From the NCBI GenBank assembly GCA_900757905.1, contig CAAEPN010000042.1, positions 1 to 9,479 on the forward strand: DNA of 9,479 bases, read 5' to 3'. The notes under the pieces are model-generated. The model did no database searches and was not told the DNA's origin. It saw only the letters and a program-made list of their open reading frames with translations. A program made the position numbers and the translations under genes. Within the stretch, counting starts at the first letter, position 1. Each line of letters opens with the position of its first letter. The stretch is from Clostridia bacterium (lineage in GTDB: Bacteria > Bacillota > Clostridia > Oscillospirales > CAG-382). Below, piece after piece: positions 1 to 7,197 of the stretch.

Positions 1-749
1 AAAAATGCCCGGTCGGCCAGTTTTCCGCAGAACGCCGGTTCATTGTACAGCCAATCCGCGCAACACCAAAGGCAGACCTCCGGACGAATGGCGGCATATA
101 CCTCCATGCCGCAGTTCATGTGGCCGTGATGCGCCATCTGCACTATGTCGGCTTTTAACAAGTGCATGGATTCCTCGTACAGCTTGTCGCCGCCCTCCGG
201 GCCGAGGTCGCCTAAAAACAGCACGCTTGTATTCGGCGTTGTGAGCTTAAACACAAGAGAGCTGTCATTCATGAGATTGGCTACTAAGTCGGGATGATAG
301 GTAAAGAGAAAATCGATCTTTACCTCGTCGATCTGTATCGATTCGCCCTGCGTAACGATATGCGTTTTGTCCCGGAATAACGGCAGAACCTCGTTAAAGG
401 CCGGAAGCATTTCGTCAAGCTCGCTCTTGAAATAATCATAATCCGGCACATCGTGCTTTTCGATCAGGCTGTACGGCGGAAAATTGTAATAGATTTTCTC
501 GATATCAAAGTCTTTGCCGCCGTTTTTGCGCATTTCCGAAACAAAACCGTCGATATGGTCGCTGTGCGCATGCGTTAAGATCCAGGCGGAAACATGACGG
601 TTACCGACATATTTTTTTAAGAGCGGCATATCGGCTTCCATGCCGCCGTCGATGATGATCGCGTTGTTTTGCTTGGTGACGACCACAAACGACATCATAA
701 ACGGACTGGTTTCGGTGAGCTGATAAAGTACCGTATGTTCGTTTTTCAT
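1..749 (-). CDS. MBL-fold metallohydrolase, ComEC C-terminal-domain-like (partial, 3' end outside window)
   Basis: Open from an ATG at 749 to the left edge, 249 codons with no stop, so the C-terminus is missing. The sequence shows the metallo-beta-lactamase signature HAHSDH (residues 60-65), preceded by the strand IIIDGG (31-36). Further on come a polar NDSS patch (161-164), LFLGDL (177-182) with the likely bridging Asp181, and MAHHG (205-209). This series is typical of the stand-alone relatives of the ComEC hydrolase domain. No signal peptide or membrane segment is visible, so the protein is probably cytosolic. Substrate is unknown; relatives are predicted hydrolases, possibly phosphodiesterases or nucleases, and I do not assign one. 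The tail is unusually rich in Cys (213, 226, 229, 230, 241). It lies 48 bases after ntpD in the same direction, with its own strong SD, so it may be read from the ATPase transcript, but no functional link to the ATPase is evident. Confidence 0.88.
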   Translation of the reverse strand, partial: MKNEHTVLYQLTETSPFMMSFVVVTKQNNAIIIDGGMEADMPLLKKYVGNRHVSAWILTHAHSDHIDGFVSEMRKNGGKDFDIEKIYYNFPPYSLIEKHDVPDYDYFKSELDEMLPAFNEVLPLFRDKTHIVTQGESIQIDEVKIDFLFTYHPDLVANLMNDSSLVFKLTTPNTSVLFLGDLGPEGGDKLYEESMHLLKADIVQMAHHGHMNCGMEVYAAIRPEVCLWCCADWLYNEPAFCGKLADRAF

Positions 750-756
750 GTAAGAT

Positions 757-764
757 CCTCCTTT
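757..764 (-). promoter_or_regulatory. Strong Shine-Dalgarno site of the MBL-fold hydrolase gene
   Basis: AAAGGAGG on the minus strand, 7 bases before the ATG at 749. It fixes the start of the hydrolase. The bases just upstream and within it (GCAAAAG, 761-767) are complementary to the 3' arm of the hairpin at the end of ntpD, so access to this site might depend on RNA folding. Confidence 0.85.
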
Positions 765-785
765 TGCGGACGGCGGATACAACCG

Positions 786-815
786 GCAAAAGCCGCCTTA
801 TTCGGCGGCTTTTGC
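786..815 (-). terminator. Perfect 12-bp hairpin over the ntpD stop codon, possible weak terminator or attenuator
   Basis: The arms GCAAAAGCCGCC and GGCGGCTTTTGC form a 12-bp perfect stem with a 6-base loop. The 5' arm codes for the last residues of subunit D and the TAA stop (798-800) lies in and next to the loop. The run AAAAGCCGCC...GGCGGCTTTT has the usual look of an intrinsic terminator, but only four U follow the GC-rich part and they are then followed by GCCGG, so termination is probably incomplete. The next gene starts only 37 bases beyond the stem. The symmetric form means it could also act on plus-strand transcripts, though no plus-strand gene is present. Confidence 0.6.
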
Positions 816-1460
816 ATTTTCAAGCGTTTGCTTGACCATCATATCCTTGACTTTCATAAGTCGCGTCAGATTGCCGCGCTCGTTTTCGCCAAGCTTCATG
901 GTAATGACCCGAATGGTGGCTTCGAGCTGCGGAATCATGGTATATTCGAGCGCGTTGACGCGCCGTCTGGTCTTTTCGATCTCCTCGGCTAACATCTGCG
1001 AACGCTTTTCGGCTTCGGCAAGCTTTAATAGCTGCGGTGTAAGCGCGTCAAGCGCCTCCACGGCCTCGTCAAGCTCGCCGGTCGTGAAAGCAAAGCCGTA
1101 GTTGGAAAGGCCGTCGGCTTGTTCCGTGCGGTGGAATTCGTATTCCGGCACATTGACGCTCATAATATTGCGCGTGGACACCGAAAGCTCTGTTTCGGTT
1201 TTGGGATAAATGAGCGATTCTTCCAAAACCTTTTCCGAGGTGAGAGCCGACGCGACCGTAAAGCTTGCGTGAACATCGGCAAGAGAGACCTCCACCTTGC
1301 GGCGAAGCTCCTTGTTTTCGCGCACGCATTCCAAAAAGGTCTTCATAAGCTCGTCGCACTTGTCTTTGAGCAGCTTATGACCGCGCCGGGCCGTGGCAAG
1401 CCGCTTTTTCAGCTTTCCAAGCTCCATACGCGTCGGATTGACGTTTAAGATCTCTGCCAA
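798..1460 (-). CDS. ntpD: V-type ATPase subunit D (central rotor shaft)
   Basis: 220 residues, the usual size for bacterial and archaeal V/A-ATPase subunit D. It forms the long coiled-coil shaft that turns inside the A3B3 head and, with F, carries rotation to subunit C and the K ring. The N-terminal helix has the family pattern NPTRMELGKLKKRLATARRG (8-27) followed by HKLLKDKCDEL; the C-terminal helix has RRVNALEY (166-173), IPQLEATI and ERGNLTRLMKVK. The middle segment (about 60-130) is the less conserved globular part. The start is a TTG at 1460, which gives the family N-terminus and sits 6 bases after AGGTGA. It follows ntpB by 34 bases. Its 3' end is embedded in a perfect hairpin. It is the last ATPase gene of the operon; no ntpJ-like transporter gene follows, unlike in E. 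hirae. Confidence 0.96.
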   Translation of the reverse strand: MAEILNVNPTRMELGKLKKRLATARRGHKLLKDKCDELMKTFLECVRENKELRRKVEVSLADVHASFTVASALTSEKVLEESLIYPKTETELSVSTRNIMSVNVPEYEFHRTEQADGLSNYGFAFTTGELDEAVEALDALTPQLLKLAEAEKRSQMLAEEIEKTRRRVNALEYTMIPQLEATIRVITMKLGENERGNLTRLMKVKDMMVKQTLENAKAAE

Positions 1461-1466
1461 GTGGTT

Positions 1467-1472
1467 TCACCT
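1467..1472 (-). promoter_or_regulatory. Shine-Dalgarno site supporting the TTG start of ntpD
   Basis: AGGTGA lies 6 bases before the TTG at 1460. No ATG gives a better N-terminus, and the TTG start places the conserved NPTR segment at the expected position, so the rare start codon is likely genuine. Confidence 0.7.
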
Positions 1473-1494
1473 GCTTTCCTTATCGCAAAGTTTT

Positions 1495-2889
1495 TCATTC
1501 CGCGTTCTTTTTCGGTTCCTTGTAGTATTTTTCGAGGAATTCCGGTTTGATACGCTTCAGTTCGCTCTTAGGAAGAATGGTGAGCAACTCCCAGCCGAGA
1601 TTCAAGGTGTCCTCGATCGAGCGGTTTTCCTCAAAGCCTTGGTTGACATAGCGCTTTTCGAATTCCTCGGAGAATTTGGCGTACAGCCGGTCGATCGGCG
1701 TGAGCGCCGCTTCGCCGAGCACGACCATAAGCTCTAACGCTTCCTTGCCGCGCGCATAGCAGGCAATGAGCTGGTTCATGAGATTTGCGTGATCCTCGCG
1801 CGTTTTTCCTTTGCCGATACCCTTGTCCTTCAGACGTGAAAGGCTTGGCAGTACGTCTACCGGCGGCAGATAGCCTTTGCGGTAGATATCGCGCGACAGG
1901 ATGATCTGTCCCTCGGTGATATAGCCGGTAAGGTCGGGAATCGGGTGCGTTTTATCGTCCTCCGGCATGGTTAAAATCGGGATCATGGTGATACTGCCGT
2001 CGCAGCCGAGCTTTCGGCCTGCGCGTTCGTACATGGTGGCAAGGTCGGTATACAGATAACCCGGATAACCTCTGCGGCCGGGCACTTCCTTACGCGCGGC
2101 GGAGACCTCGCGCAGTGCTTCGGCATAGTTGGTGATGTCCGTGATGATGACAAGCACATGCATGTTCTTTTCGAACGCCAGATATTCGGCGGCCGTTAAC
2201 GCCATACGCGGCGTGGAAATACGCTCAATAGCCGGGTCGGACGCAAGGTTGACAAATAACACCGTGCGGTCAAGCGCACCGGTGCGGCGGAAATCCGAAA
2301 TGAAGAAATCCGCTTCTTCAAACGTGATACCGACGGCGGCAAACACAACGGCGAAATTCGACTCTGTGCCGAGCACCTTTGCCTGACGGGCAATCTGTGC
2401 GGCAAGGTTTGCATGCGGCAGGCCGGAGGCCGAGAAGATCGGCAGCTTTTGACCGCGCACAAGCGTGTTTAAGCCGTCAATGGTGGATACGCCCGTCTGA
2501 ATGAATTCCGACGGATAGTTGCGTGCCGCGGGATTGATCGGCGTGCCGTTGATATCAAGGCTTTTATCGGGAATAATGGCAGGACCGCCGTCGATAGGCG
2601 AACCCATACCGTCAAATACGCGTCCCAAAATATCGCCTGAAACGGCAAGCTCGGTGCCGTGTCCCAAAAAGCGCACTTTGCTGTGGGCAAGGTTTATGCC
2701 GGCGGCGCTTTCGAATAGCTGTACAAGCGCATTTTCGCCGTTGACCTCAAGCACCTTGCAGCGGCGTACCGAGCCGTCCGGCAGTTCGATTTCGCCGAGC
2801 TCGTCATACTTGACGCCCTCGACCTTTTTGATGAGCATTAAAGGGCCTGCGACCTCTTCGATGGTTCTGTATTCTTTGATCGGCTGCAC
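1495..2889 (-). CDS. ntpB: V-type ATPase subunit B (non-catalytic nucleotide-binding subunit)
   Basis: 464 residues, normal for the family. Three copies alternate with A in the cytosolic head. It has the ATPase alpha/beta fold: an N-terminal beta barrel from IKEYRTIEEVAGPLM, then the nucleotide domain. In place of a Walker A motif it has SASGLPHANLAAQIARQA (153-170), the mark of the non-catalytic subunit. VVFAAVGITFEEADFF and HVLVIITDITNYAEALREVSAARKEVPGRRGYPGYLYTDLATMYERAGR follow. DVLPSLSRL (345-353) holds Arg352, matching the arginine finger Arg350 of E. hirae NtpB that reaches into the active site of A. The start is GTG at 2889, only 2 bases after the ntpA stop, with AAGGGG 10 bases upstream inside ntpA, so translation is probably coupled to ntpA, which suits the 3:3 ratio. 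Confidence 0.98.
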   Translation of the reverse strand: MQPIKEYRTIEEVAGPLMLIKKVEGVKYDELGEIELPDGSVRRCKVLEVNGENALVQLFESAAGINLAHSKVRFLGHGTELAVSGDILGRVFDGMGSPIDGGPAIIPDKSLDINGTPINPAARNYPSEFIQTGVSTIDGLNTLVRGQKLPIFSASGLPHANLAAQIARQAKVLGTESNFAVVFAAVGITFEEADFFISDFRRTGALDRTVLFVNLASDPAIERISTPRMALTAAEYLAFEKNMHVLVIITDITNYAEALREVSAARKEVPGRRGYPGYLYTDLATMYERAGRKLGCDGSITMIPILTMPEDDKTHPIPDLTGYITEGQIILSRDIYRKGYLPPVDVLPSLSRLKDKGIGKGKTREDHANLMNQLIACYARGKEALELMVVLGEAALTPIDRLYAKFSEEFEKRYVNQGFEENRSIEDTLNLGWELLTILPKSELKRIKPEFLEKYYKEPKKNAE

Positions 2890-2891
2890 GG

Positions 2892-4670
2892 TTACATATC
2901 CCCTTTCTCATCCGGATTTGTGAGTGCGGCAAGCTGGTCGTCGAGCTTTTCGAGGACCGTCTTGGCGGCGGCGTCAAAGCCGTCGGGCGCGATGTTCTTC
3001 AAACGTCCGATATCCTCTCGGACAGGCAGCTCGGATATCTTTTCGGCGTCCGCGCCGTTTCCGACGGCGGCTTTGGTCTTTTCGTAAAATGCAAGAATGG
3101 TCTTTAACAGTCCATATTGCTTGCTTAACGGTGTGTAGGAATCGGTGTCCGAGAAGGAATCCTGCTGTAAGAAGTCCTCGCGTATCGAACGCGCGGCTTC
3201 GAGAACCATACGATCGGACGGTGAAAGCGCGTCCACGCCGACGAGCTTTACAATTTCATTGAGTTCGCTTTCCTGCTGCAGCAGCTTCATGGCTTCGCCG
3301 GTGGTCTGCATCCAATCGGGCGCGACGTTCTGCGAGAACCAGTCGGAAAGGCGGTCTTTATACAGCGAATAGGAGTTCAGCCAGTTGATGGCCGGGAAGT
3401 GACGGCGATAGGCAAGCGACGCGTCAAGTCCCCAGAACACCTTGACGATACGAAGCGTGGCTTGAGTGACCGGTTCGGAAATATCGCCGCCTTGAGGACT
3501 GACTGCGCCGATGGCGCTAAGCGTTCCCACACGGTTGTCGCCGCCGAGGCATACGACTTTTCCGGCACGCTCGTAGAACTGGGCAAGCCGGCTGGTAAGG
3601 TAGGCCGGATAACCCTCTTCGCCGGGCATTTCTTCCAAACGTCCCGACATTTCGCGCAAGGCTTCCGCCCAACGGGAGGTGGAGTCTGCGATGACGGCGA
3701 CCGAATAGCCCATATCGCGGAAATATTCGGCAATGGTGATACCGGTATAAATGGACGCTTCACGCGCGGCAACCGGCATATCGGACGTATTTGCGATAAG
3801 CACGGTACGCATCATGAGCGATTTGCCGTTGCGCGGGTCTTTCAGCTCCGGAAATTCGCGAAGAACGTCGGTCATTTCGTTGCCGCGTTCGCCGCAGCCG
3901 ATATAGACGACTAAGTCAACGTCGGAATACTTGGCAAGCTGATGCTGGGTGACGGTCTTTCCGCTTCCGAAAGGCCCCGGAATGCAGGCGGTACCGCCTT
4001 TTGCGATCGGAAACATGCCGTCGATGGTGCGCTGACCGGTGATAAGCGGCTCATACGGCGGCAATTTCTTGTCAAACGGACGCGCCACGCGTACCGGCCA
4101 TTTCTGCATAAGCGTGAGTTTTACCTCTTCGCCCTTATCGGTGCGAAGCGTGCCGATCTTGTCGGTAACGGTATAATCGCCCTCGTTTAATTCGACAAGC
4201 GTACCGGATATTTTGGGCGGCACCATAATCTTGTGGCGCACGACCTCGGTCTCGTCCACATAGCCTAAGATTGAGCCTGGCTCGCACTTTTCACCCGGCT
4301 TTGCGGTCGGGACAAAATGCCATTTTGTTTCTCTGGACAGGGCCGGACAATCCACGCCTTTGGGCAGATTGGTACCGGCCATTTCGTATAATTTTTCAAG
4401 CGGACGTTCGATACCGTCGTAAATACCGGTCACAAGACCCGGCCCCAGCTCGACCGAAAGCGGTTCGCCGGTGGATTCCACGATATCGCCCGGACCGATG
4501 CCGGCGGTCTCCTCATAAACCTGAATGGACGCGCGGTCGCCGCGCATTTCGATGATCTCACCGATAAGACGCGCTTTTCCGACGCGTACCACGTCGAACA
4601 TATTGGCTTCTCTCATGCCGCCTGCCACGACAAGCGGTCCGGAAACCTTGATAATGGTTCCTTGTATCAT
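2892..4670 (-). CDS. ntpA: V-type ATPase catalytic subunit A
   Basis: 592 residues, the standard length. It is the ATP-hydrolysing subunit of the cytosolic head. Seen in order: the beta barrel (IQGTIIKVSGPLVVAGGM), the A-specific insertion with ISGTLVELNEGDYTV (about 115-190), then Walker A GPFGSGKT (232-239) with Lys238 and Thr239. The catalytic Glu261 and Arg262 lie in GCGERGNEM. These positions coincide exactly with those of E. hirae NtpA. The Walker B-like strand is SVAVIADSTSRWAEALREMSGRL (Asp329), and the C-terminal helical domain closes the protein. A Ser, not the redox-sensitive Cys of eukaryotic A subunits, is in the P-loop. The start ATG at 4670 has GAGGGT 11 bases upstream, a rather long spacing. 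It follows ntpG by 31 bases and is nearly fused to ntpB. No key residue is missing. Confidence 0.99.
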   Translation of the reverse strand: MIQGTIIKVSGPLVVAGGMREANMFDVVRVGKARLIGEIIEMRGDRASIQVYEETAGIGPGDIVESTGEPLSVELGPGLVTGIYDGIERPLEKLYEMAGTNLPKGVDCPALSRETKWHFVPTAKPGEKCEPGSILGYVDETEVVRHKIMVPPKISGTLVELNEGDYTVTDKIGTLRTDKGEEVKLTLMQKWPVRVARPFDKKLPPYEPLITGQRTIDGMFPIAKGGTACIPGPFGSGKTVTQHQLAKYSDVDLVVYIGCGERGNEMTDVLREFPELKDPRNGKSLMMRTVLIANTSDMPVAAREASIYTGITIAEYFRDMGYSVAVIADSTSRWAEALREMSGRLEEMPGEEGYPAYLTSRLAQFYERAGKVVCLGGDNRVGTLSAIGAVSPQGGDISEPVTQATLRIVKVFWGLDASLAYRRHFPAINWLNSYSLYKDRLSDWFSQNVAPDWMQTTGEAMKLLQQESELNEIVKLVGVDALSPSDRMVLEAARSIREDFLQQDSFSDTDSYTPLSKQYGLLKTILAFYEKTKAAVGNGADAEKISELPVREDIGRLKNIAPDGFDAAAKTVLEKLDDQLAALTNPDEKGDM

Positions 4671-4701
4671 AATTTTCTGTTACCCTCTTTCGTGACACGT
4701 A

Positions 4702-5037
4702 CTAATCTTTTAAGATATCCGCGCCGACGGCTCTTTCCACCGAACGCTTGATGTTAGCCATGCCGATTCCGAGAGCGCCCGTTTTGGACGGAATGGGAAT
4801 GATGGCAAGCATTGGTTCGGTCTTATATTTTTCATAGCTTTCCGGAATCTCGGCAAGCAGGTCTTCCGTAATGTACATCACGGCAAAGCCGCTGTCGATG
4901 GCGTTTTCGAGGATTTCCGCGGCCTTTTTCGGGTCGTCTGTCATAAACACGCGAAAGCCGACCGCCATGAAGCCAAGTACGCTGTCTTTGTCGCCGATCA
5001 CGCCGATTTTTCTGTTTGTCTGCAAATTTTCACTCAT
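4702..5037 (-). CDS. ntpG: V-type ATPase subunit F (central stalk; NtpG in E. hirae naming)
   Basis: 111 residues, usual for subunit F (also called atpF; the E. hirae name is NtpG, and names for F and G/H are swapped between systems). It binds the shaft D and helps torque transfer. The N-terminal Rossmann-like domain begins KIGVIGDKDSVLGFMAVGF (11-29) and continues with a helix, then FAVMYITEDLLAEI and PMLAIIPIP, and the C-terminal helix includes GMANIKRSVERAVG. This is a clear family match. The ATG at 5037 overlaps the ntpC stop as ATGA, with a G-rich SD (GGGGGT) 7 bases upstream inside ntpC, so it is probably translated by ribosomes finishing ntpC. The stop is TAG. A gap of 31 bases separates it from ntpA. 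Confidence 0.95.
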   Translation of the reverse strand: MSENLQTNRKIGVIGDKDSVLGFMAVGFRVFMTDDPKKAAEILENAIDSGFAVMYITEDLLAEIPESYEKYKTEPMLAIIPIPSKTGALGIGMANIKRSVERAVGADILKD

Positions 5038-6053
5038 GCGTCATACCCCCGTAAGCGTTCCTTGATACGGTCGGCCGAAAGGCCGCAGCTCTTGCCGGCA
5101 AGCAGAATGCGCAAATTTTTGACCTCATATTCCTTGCGGACGAGGAAGCAGACGATAAGCTCGGGACCGAAAGCGATCTTTTCTGCGCTGTAAGCCTGTT
5201 TGGCGTACAGATTTTCGCACATGCGCGCCGCCTCGGACGCGTCCGTGCAGGCCGAAAGCTCGCTGTAGGCGGTAAACGCCAGAGCCGCAAGCAGCTTTTC
5301 GGAGGTTTCGCCGTCATTCGAAAGGAAAAAGTCCTTGTCGAGCGCACCGCCGGTCAGATAGAGCTTTTCAAAATACGCGCGCGATTTTTGCTGCCGGACG
5401 CAGCGAAGAAAAATGCCGATGTTGGCGCTGTCAGTCTTAACACGCACAAGCTCTTTCAGATATTCGAGTCCGCTTTCTTCCGCCGCAGCTGCCATGGCCG
5501 CAAAGATCGCTCTGTCGAGGATTATATCCACCTGTCCGGGCTCGCCTGTTTCGGCAAGCGCTGTGCGCGCTTCGACGGCTGCCGCGGCAAGCGGCGCGGG
5601 ATAAGCGCCGTATTCATGCTCCGACGCGGCCTTAAGCGCGTCTTCGACGTCGATCGAGCCGTTTTCCGTAAGCAGCGGACGCGCGTCCCTCTCAAGCGCT
5701 TCGCATTTGATGAGCGCTTTTAAATTCTGTCCGTCATACACATACCGGAACGGCGCAAGCAGAATTTCAGGTGCGCTTTCGCCGTCTTTTTCGCGAATCA
5801 CGCCGCGAATCAGTTCGACCGCAAGCGCAAATGCGTCCGCAAGCGCTTTGTCAAGAAGCGCCTCATAGTTGCCCGACGCGCGTATTTCTTCATCCGCGCC
5901 GTACAGGTCGCAGACCTGTGAAAACGCTTCGGCAAAAGTCGGCGCGTCAAGCATCCGGTTTAATTTTTCGGCTGTCAGTTCCGAAGAGGACGCTGCGCGA
6001 AGCCGGGTGGAAACATACAAAAAGTCGGTATCGCGCCATTTTCTTTTACGCAA
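5034..6053 (-). CDS. ntpC: V-type ATPase subunit C (d-type socket between rotor shaft and K ring)
   Basis: 339 residues from the TTG at 6053. This subunit is a funnel-shaped all-helical protein that sits on the K ring and receives the D/F shaft. Family marks are DTDFLYVSTRLRA near the N-terminus (8-20), VYDGQNLKALIKCE, IILDRAIFAAM, VRVKTDSANIGIFLR, and the end GPELIVCFLVRKEYEVKNLRILLAGKSCGLSADRIKERLRGYD. The frame stays open upstream and another TTG exists at 6089, but that start would overlap ntpE by 23 bases and adds 12 residues without family resemblance. The TTG at 6053 has a near-ideal AAGGAGGA 7 bases before it, overlapping the ntpE stop. It lies 13 bases after ntpE and overlaps the F-subunit gene by ATGA, so E-C-F form a tightly coupled block. 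Confidence 0.94.
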   Translation of the reverse strand: MRKRKWRDTDFLYVSTRLRAASSSELTAEKLNRMLDAPTFAEAFSQVCDLYGADEEIRASGNYEALLDKALADAFALAVELIRGVIREKDGESAPEILLAPFRYVYDGQNLKALIKCEALERDARPLLTENGSIDVEDALKAASEHEYGAYPAPLAAAAVEARTALAETGEPGQVDIILDRAIFAAMAAAAEESGLEYLKELVRVKTDSANIGIFLRCVRQQKSRAYFEKLYLTGGALDKDFFLSNDGETSEKLLAALAFTAYSELSACTDASEAARMCENLYAKQAYSAEKIAFGPELIVCFLVRKEYEVKNLRILLAGKSCGLSADRIKERLRGYDA

Positions 6054-6060
6054 GACGCTC

Positions 6061-6068
6061 TCCTCCTT
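6061..6068 (-). promoter_or_regulatory. Shine-Dalgarno site that fixes the TTG start of ntpC
   Basis: AAGGAGGA overlaps the TAA stop of ntpE (6067-6069) and stands 7 bases before the TTG at 6053. It lies inside the longer reading frame that would begin at 6089, so it argues against that start. Confidence 0.8.
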
Positions 6069-6681
6069 ATTTTGCAAACAAGACGTCAAGCACTTGCTTT
6101 TCCAAGGCCGGACGCGCGGTTTCTATCATTTTCTCACCCGAACAGTTTATCTCGATATCGCCGCACAAAAGGATGAAGCCGGCGGCGATGGGCGAAGCCT
6201 TATCGGATCTTGTCAGCGTTACTTTTTTGGTGATAAGCGGTTGTGCTGCCGCAAGGATCGCGTCGGCAAACACGCTGTCGCGTTCACTCATGGACAAAGC
6301 GGCGCTCATGCCGTCTTTTAACGACAGATTCACGGCATTTGCAAGCAATTTTGCCATGGCCGGCACATACTTGTCCTCCGGCTGATGCGCAAGCTTTGCA
6401 AGAGCCGCGTCAAACGCTTTATCCGCCATTTCCACGCGGAGCTTCAGCATTTCGCTCCGCTCGCGGCTTTCGCCGCCGCTTACGGCGTTTTTGCGCGCCG
6501 CTTCGGCGTCGGAGGCGGCACGCGCTAAGATCTGCTCGGACTTTTCGGCGCTTTGGGCGGCTCGCTCTGCAAGGAGCGCGTCGCACTTTTTGGCGCTCTC
6601 GGCGTCTTTAGCTGCGGCATATTCGTTCGCTTCGGCTAAAATACGCGCTTTTATCCGTTCGATGCCTTTGATTTCTGCCAT
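6067..6681 (-). CDS. ntpE: V-type ATPase subunit E (peripheral stalk)
   Basis: 204 residues, in the family range. The N-terminal half (about 1-100) is a long Ala/Glu/Lys-rich helix, IERIKARILAEANEYAAAKDAESAKK and onward, expected to pair with subunit H as the right-handed coiled coil of the peripheral stalk. The C-terminal globular part contains SPIAAGFILLCGDIEINCS (about 162-180), the conserved patch that contacts the top of B. It acts as a stator that stops the A3B3 head from turning with the shaft. The ATG at 6681 has GGGAG 7 bases upstream. A gap of 32 bases separates it from ntpK, and ntpC follows after 13 bases. The low-complexity helix makes the first half weak evidence alone; the C-terminal motif and gene order make the call firm. 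Confidence 0.93.
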   Translation of the reverse strand: MAEIKGIERIKARILAEANEYAAAKDAESAKKCDALLAERAAQSAEKSEQILARAASDAEAARKNAVSGGESRERSEMLKLRVEMADKAFDAALAKLAHQPEDKYVPAMAKLLANAVNLSLKDGMSAALSMSERDSVFADAILAAAQPLITKKVTLTRSDKASPIAAGFILLCGDIEINCSGEKMIETARPALEKQVLDVLFAK

Positions 6682-6713
6682 ACGATTACTCCCTATTCTC
6701 CGATATCTTTGGT

Positions 6714-7196
6714 TTATGCAAAGATGATGAGAAGAAGCGAAACGAGAAGCGCGAAGATCGCATAGGTTTCTACGAGAGCCGCTGCGATAATGCCCTTACC
6801 GAAATCGTCGGGACGTTTGGCGAGAATGTTCATGCCGCTGGCGGCCACGCGGCCCTGCTTAACGCCGGAATAGAAGCCGACTACGGCGATCGGCAAGCAT
6901 GCGATGAGATAGTAAAGACCCTGCGAGACCGTGAAGTTTACCACATTGCCCGAAAAGAGTCCCATGTTGTTGATGACCATGAACGCGACGATAAGACCGT
7001 AGATACCCTGTGTACCCGGAAGAGCCTGTAAGACAAGCGCCTTACCGAATTTGGACGGATCCTCCGTCACGACGCCGCTTGCGGCCTCACCGGCAATGCC
7101 TACGCCTTTGCTGGAGCCCATGCCGGCGAAGATAGCGGCACAGGCCGCGCCTAAAATGGCAAGATTGTTACCCGTAAAAATGTCTGCGAAACTCAT
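6714..7196 (-). CDS. ntpK: V-type ATPase subunit K, Na+-type 16-kDa proteolipid (c ring)
   Basis: 160 residues from the ATG at 7196, a duplicated proteolipid of four membrane helices (about 10-35, 52-80, 90-112, 134-159). It forms the rotor ring that carries the ion. Both halves hold the glycine-rich repeat (AGMGSSKGVGIAGEAASG, and YSGVKQGRVAASG with its neighbours). The single ion-binding carboxylate is Glu143 in helix 4 (ALVETYAI); the matching place in helix 2 is in LPGTQGIYG and carries Gln63. Leu59, Thr62, Gln63, Gln114 and Glu143 equal Leu61, Thr64, Gln65, Gln110 and Glu139 of E. hirae NtpK, the known Na+ site, with Tyr66 matching Tyr68. The frame is open 45 codons further upstream inside ntpI, but the ATG at 7196 has the SD and gives the family N-terminus. 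It starts 1 base after the ntpI stop. Confidence 0.97.
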   Translation of the reverse strand: MSFADIFTGNNLAILGAACAAIFAGMGSSKGVGIAGEAASGVVTEDPSKFGKALVLQALPGTQGIYGLIVAFMVINNMGLFSGNVVNFTVSQGLYYLIACLPIAVVGFYSGVKQGRVAASGMNILAKRPDDFGKGIIAAALVETYAIFALLVSLLLIIFA

Positions 7197-7197
7197 G

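Noticed and set aside
5..244. Small plus-strand open frame at the left edge
   Set aside because: It is antisense to the clearly recognisable MBL hydrolase, and its Arg/Pro-rich product looks like a shadow frame.
4671..4701. Possible palindrome CGTGTCACG between the F-subunit gene and ntpA as an operator
   Set aside because: Only 4-bp arms around one base, too short to tell from chance, and no promoter elements are next to it.
5771..6385. Long plus-strand open frame of 204 codons opposite ntpC and ntpE (and similar ones at 3399-3914, 2519-2923 and 7514-7894)
   Set aside because: They lie antisense to well-supported ATPase genes, show no recognisable domain, are rich in Arg/Ala/Ser as expected from the reverse of biased codons, and have no operon context.
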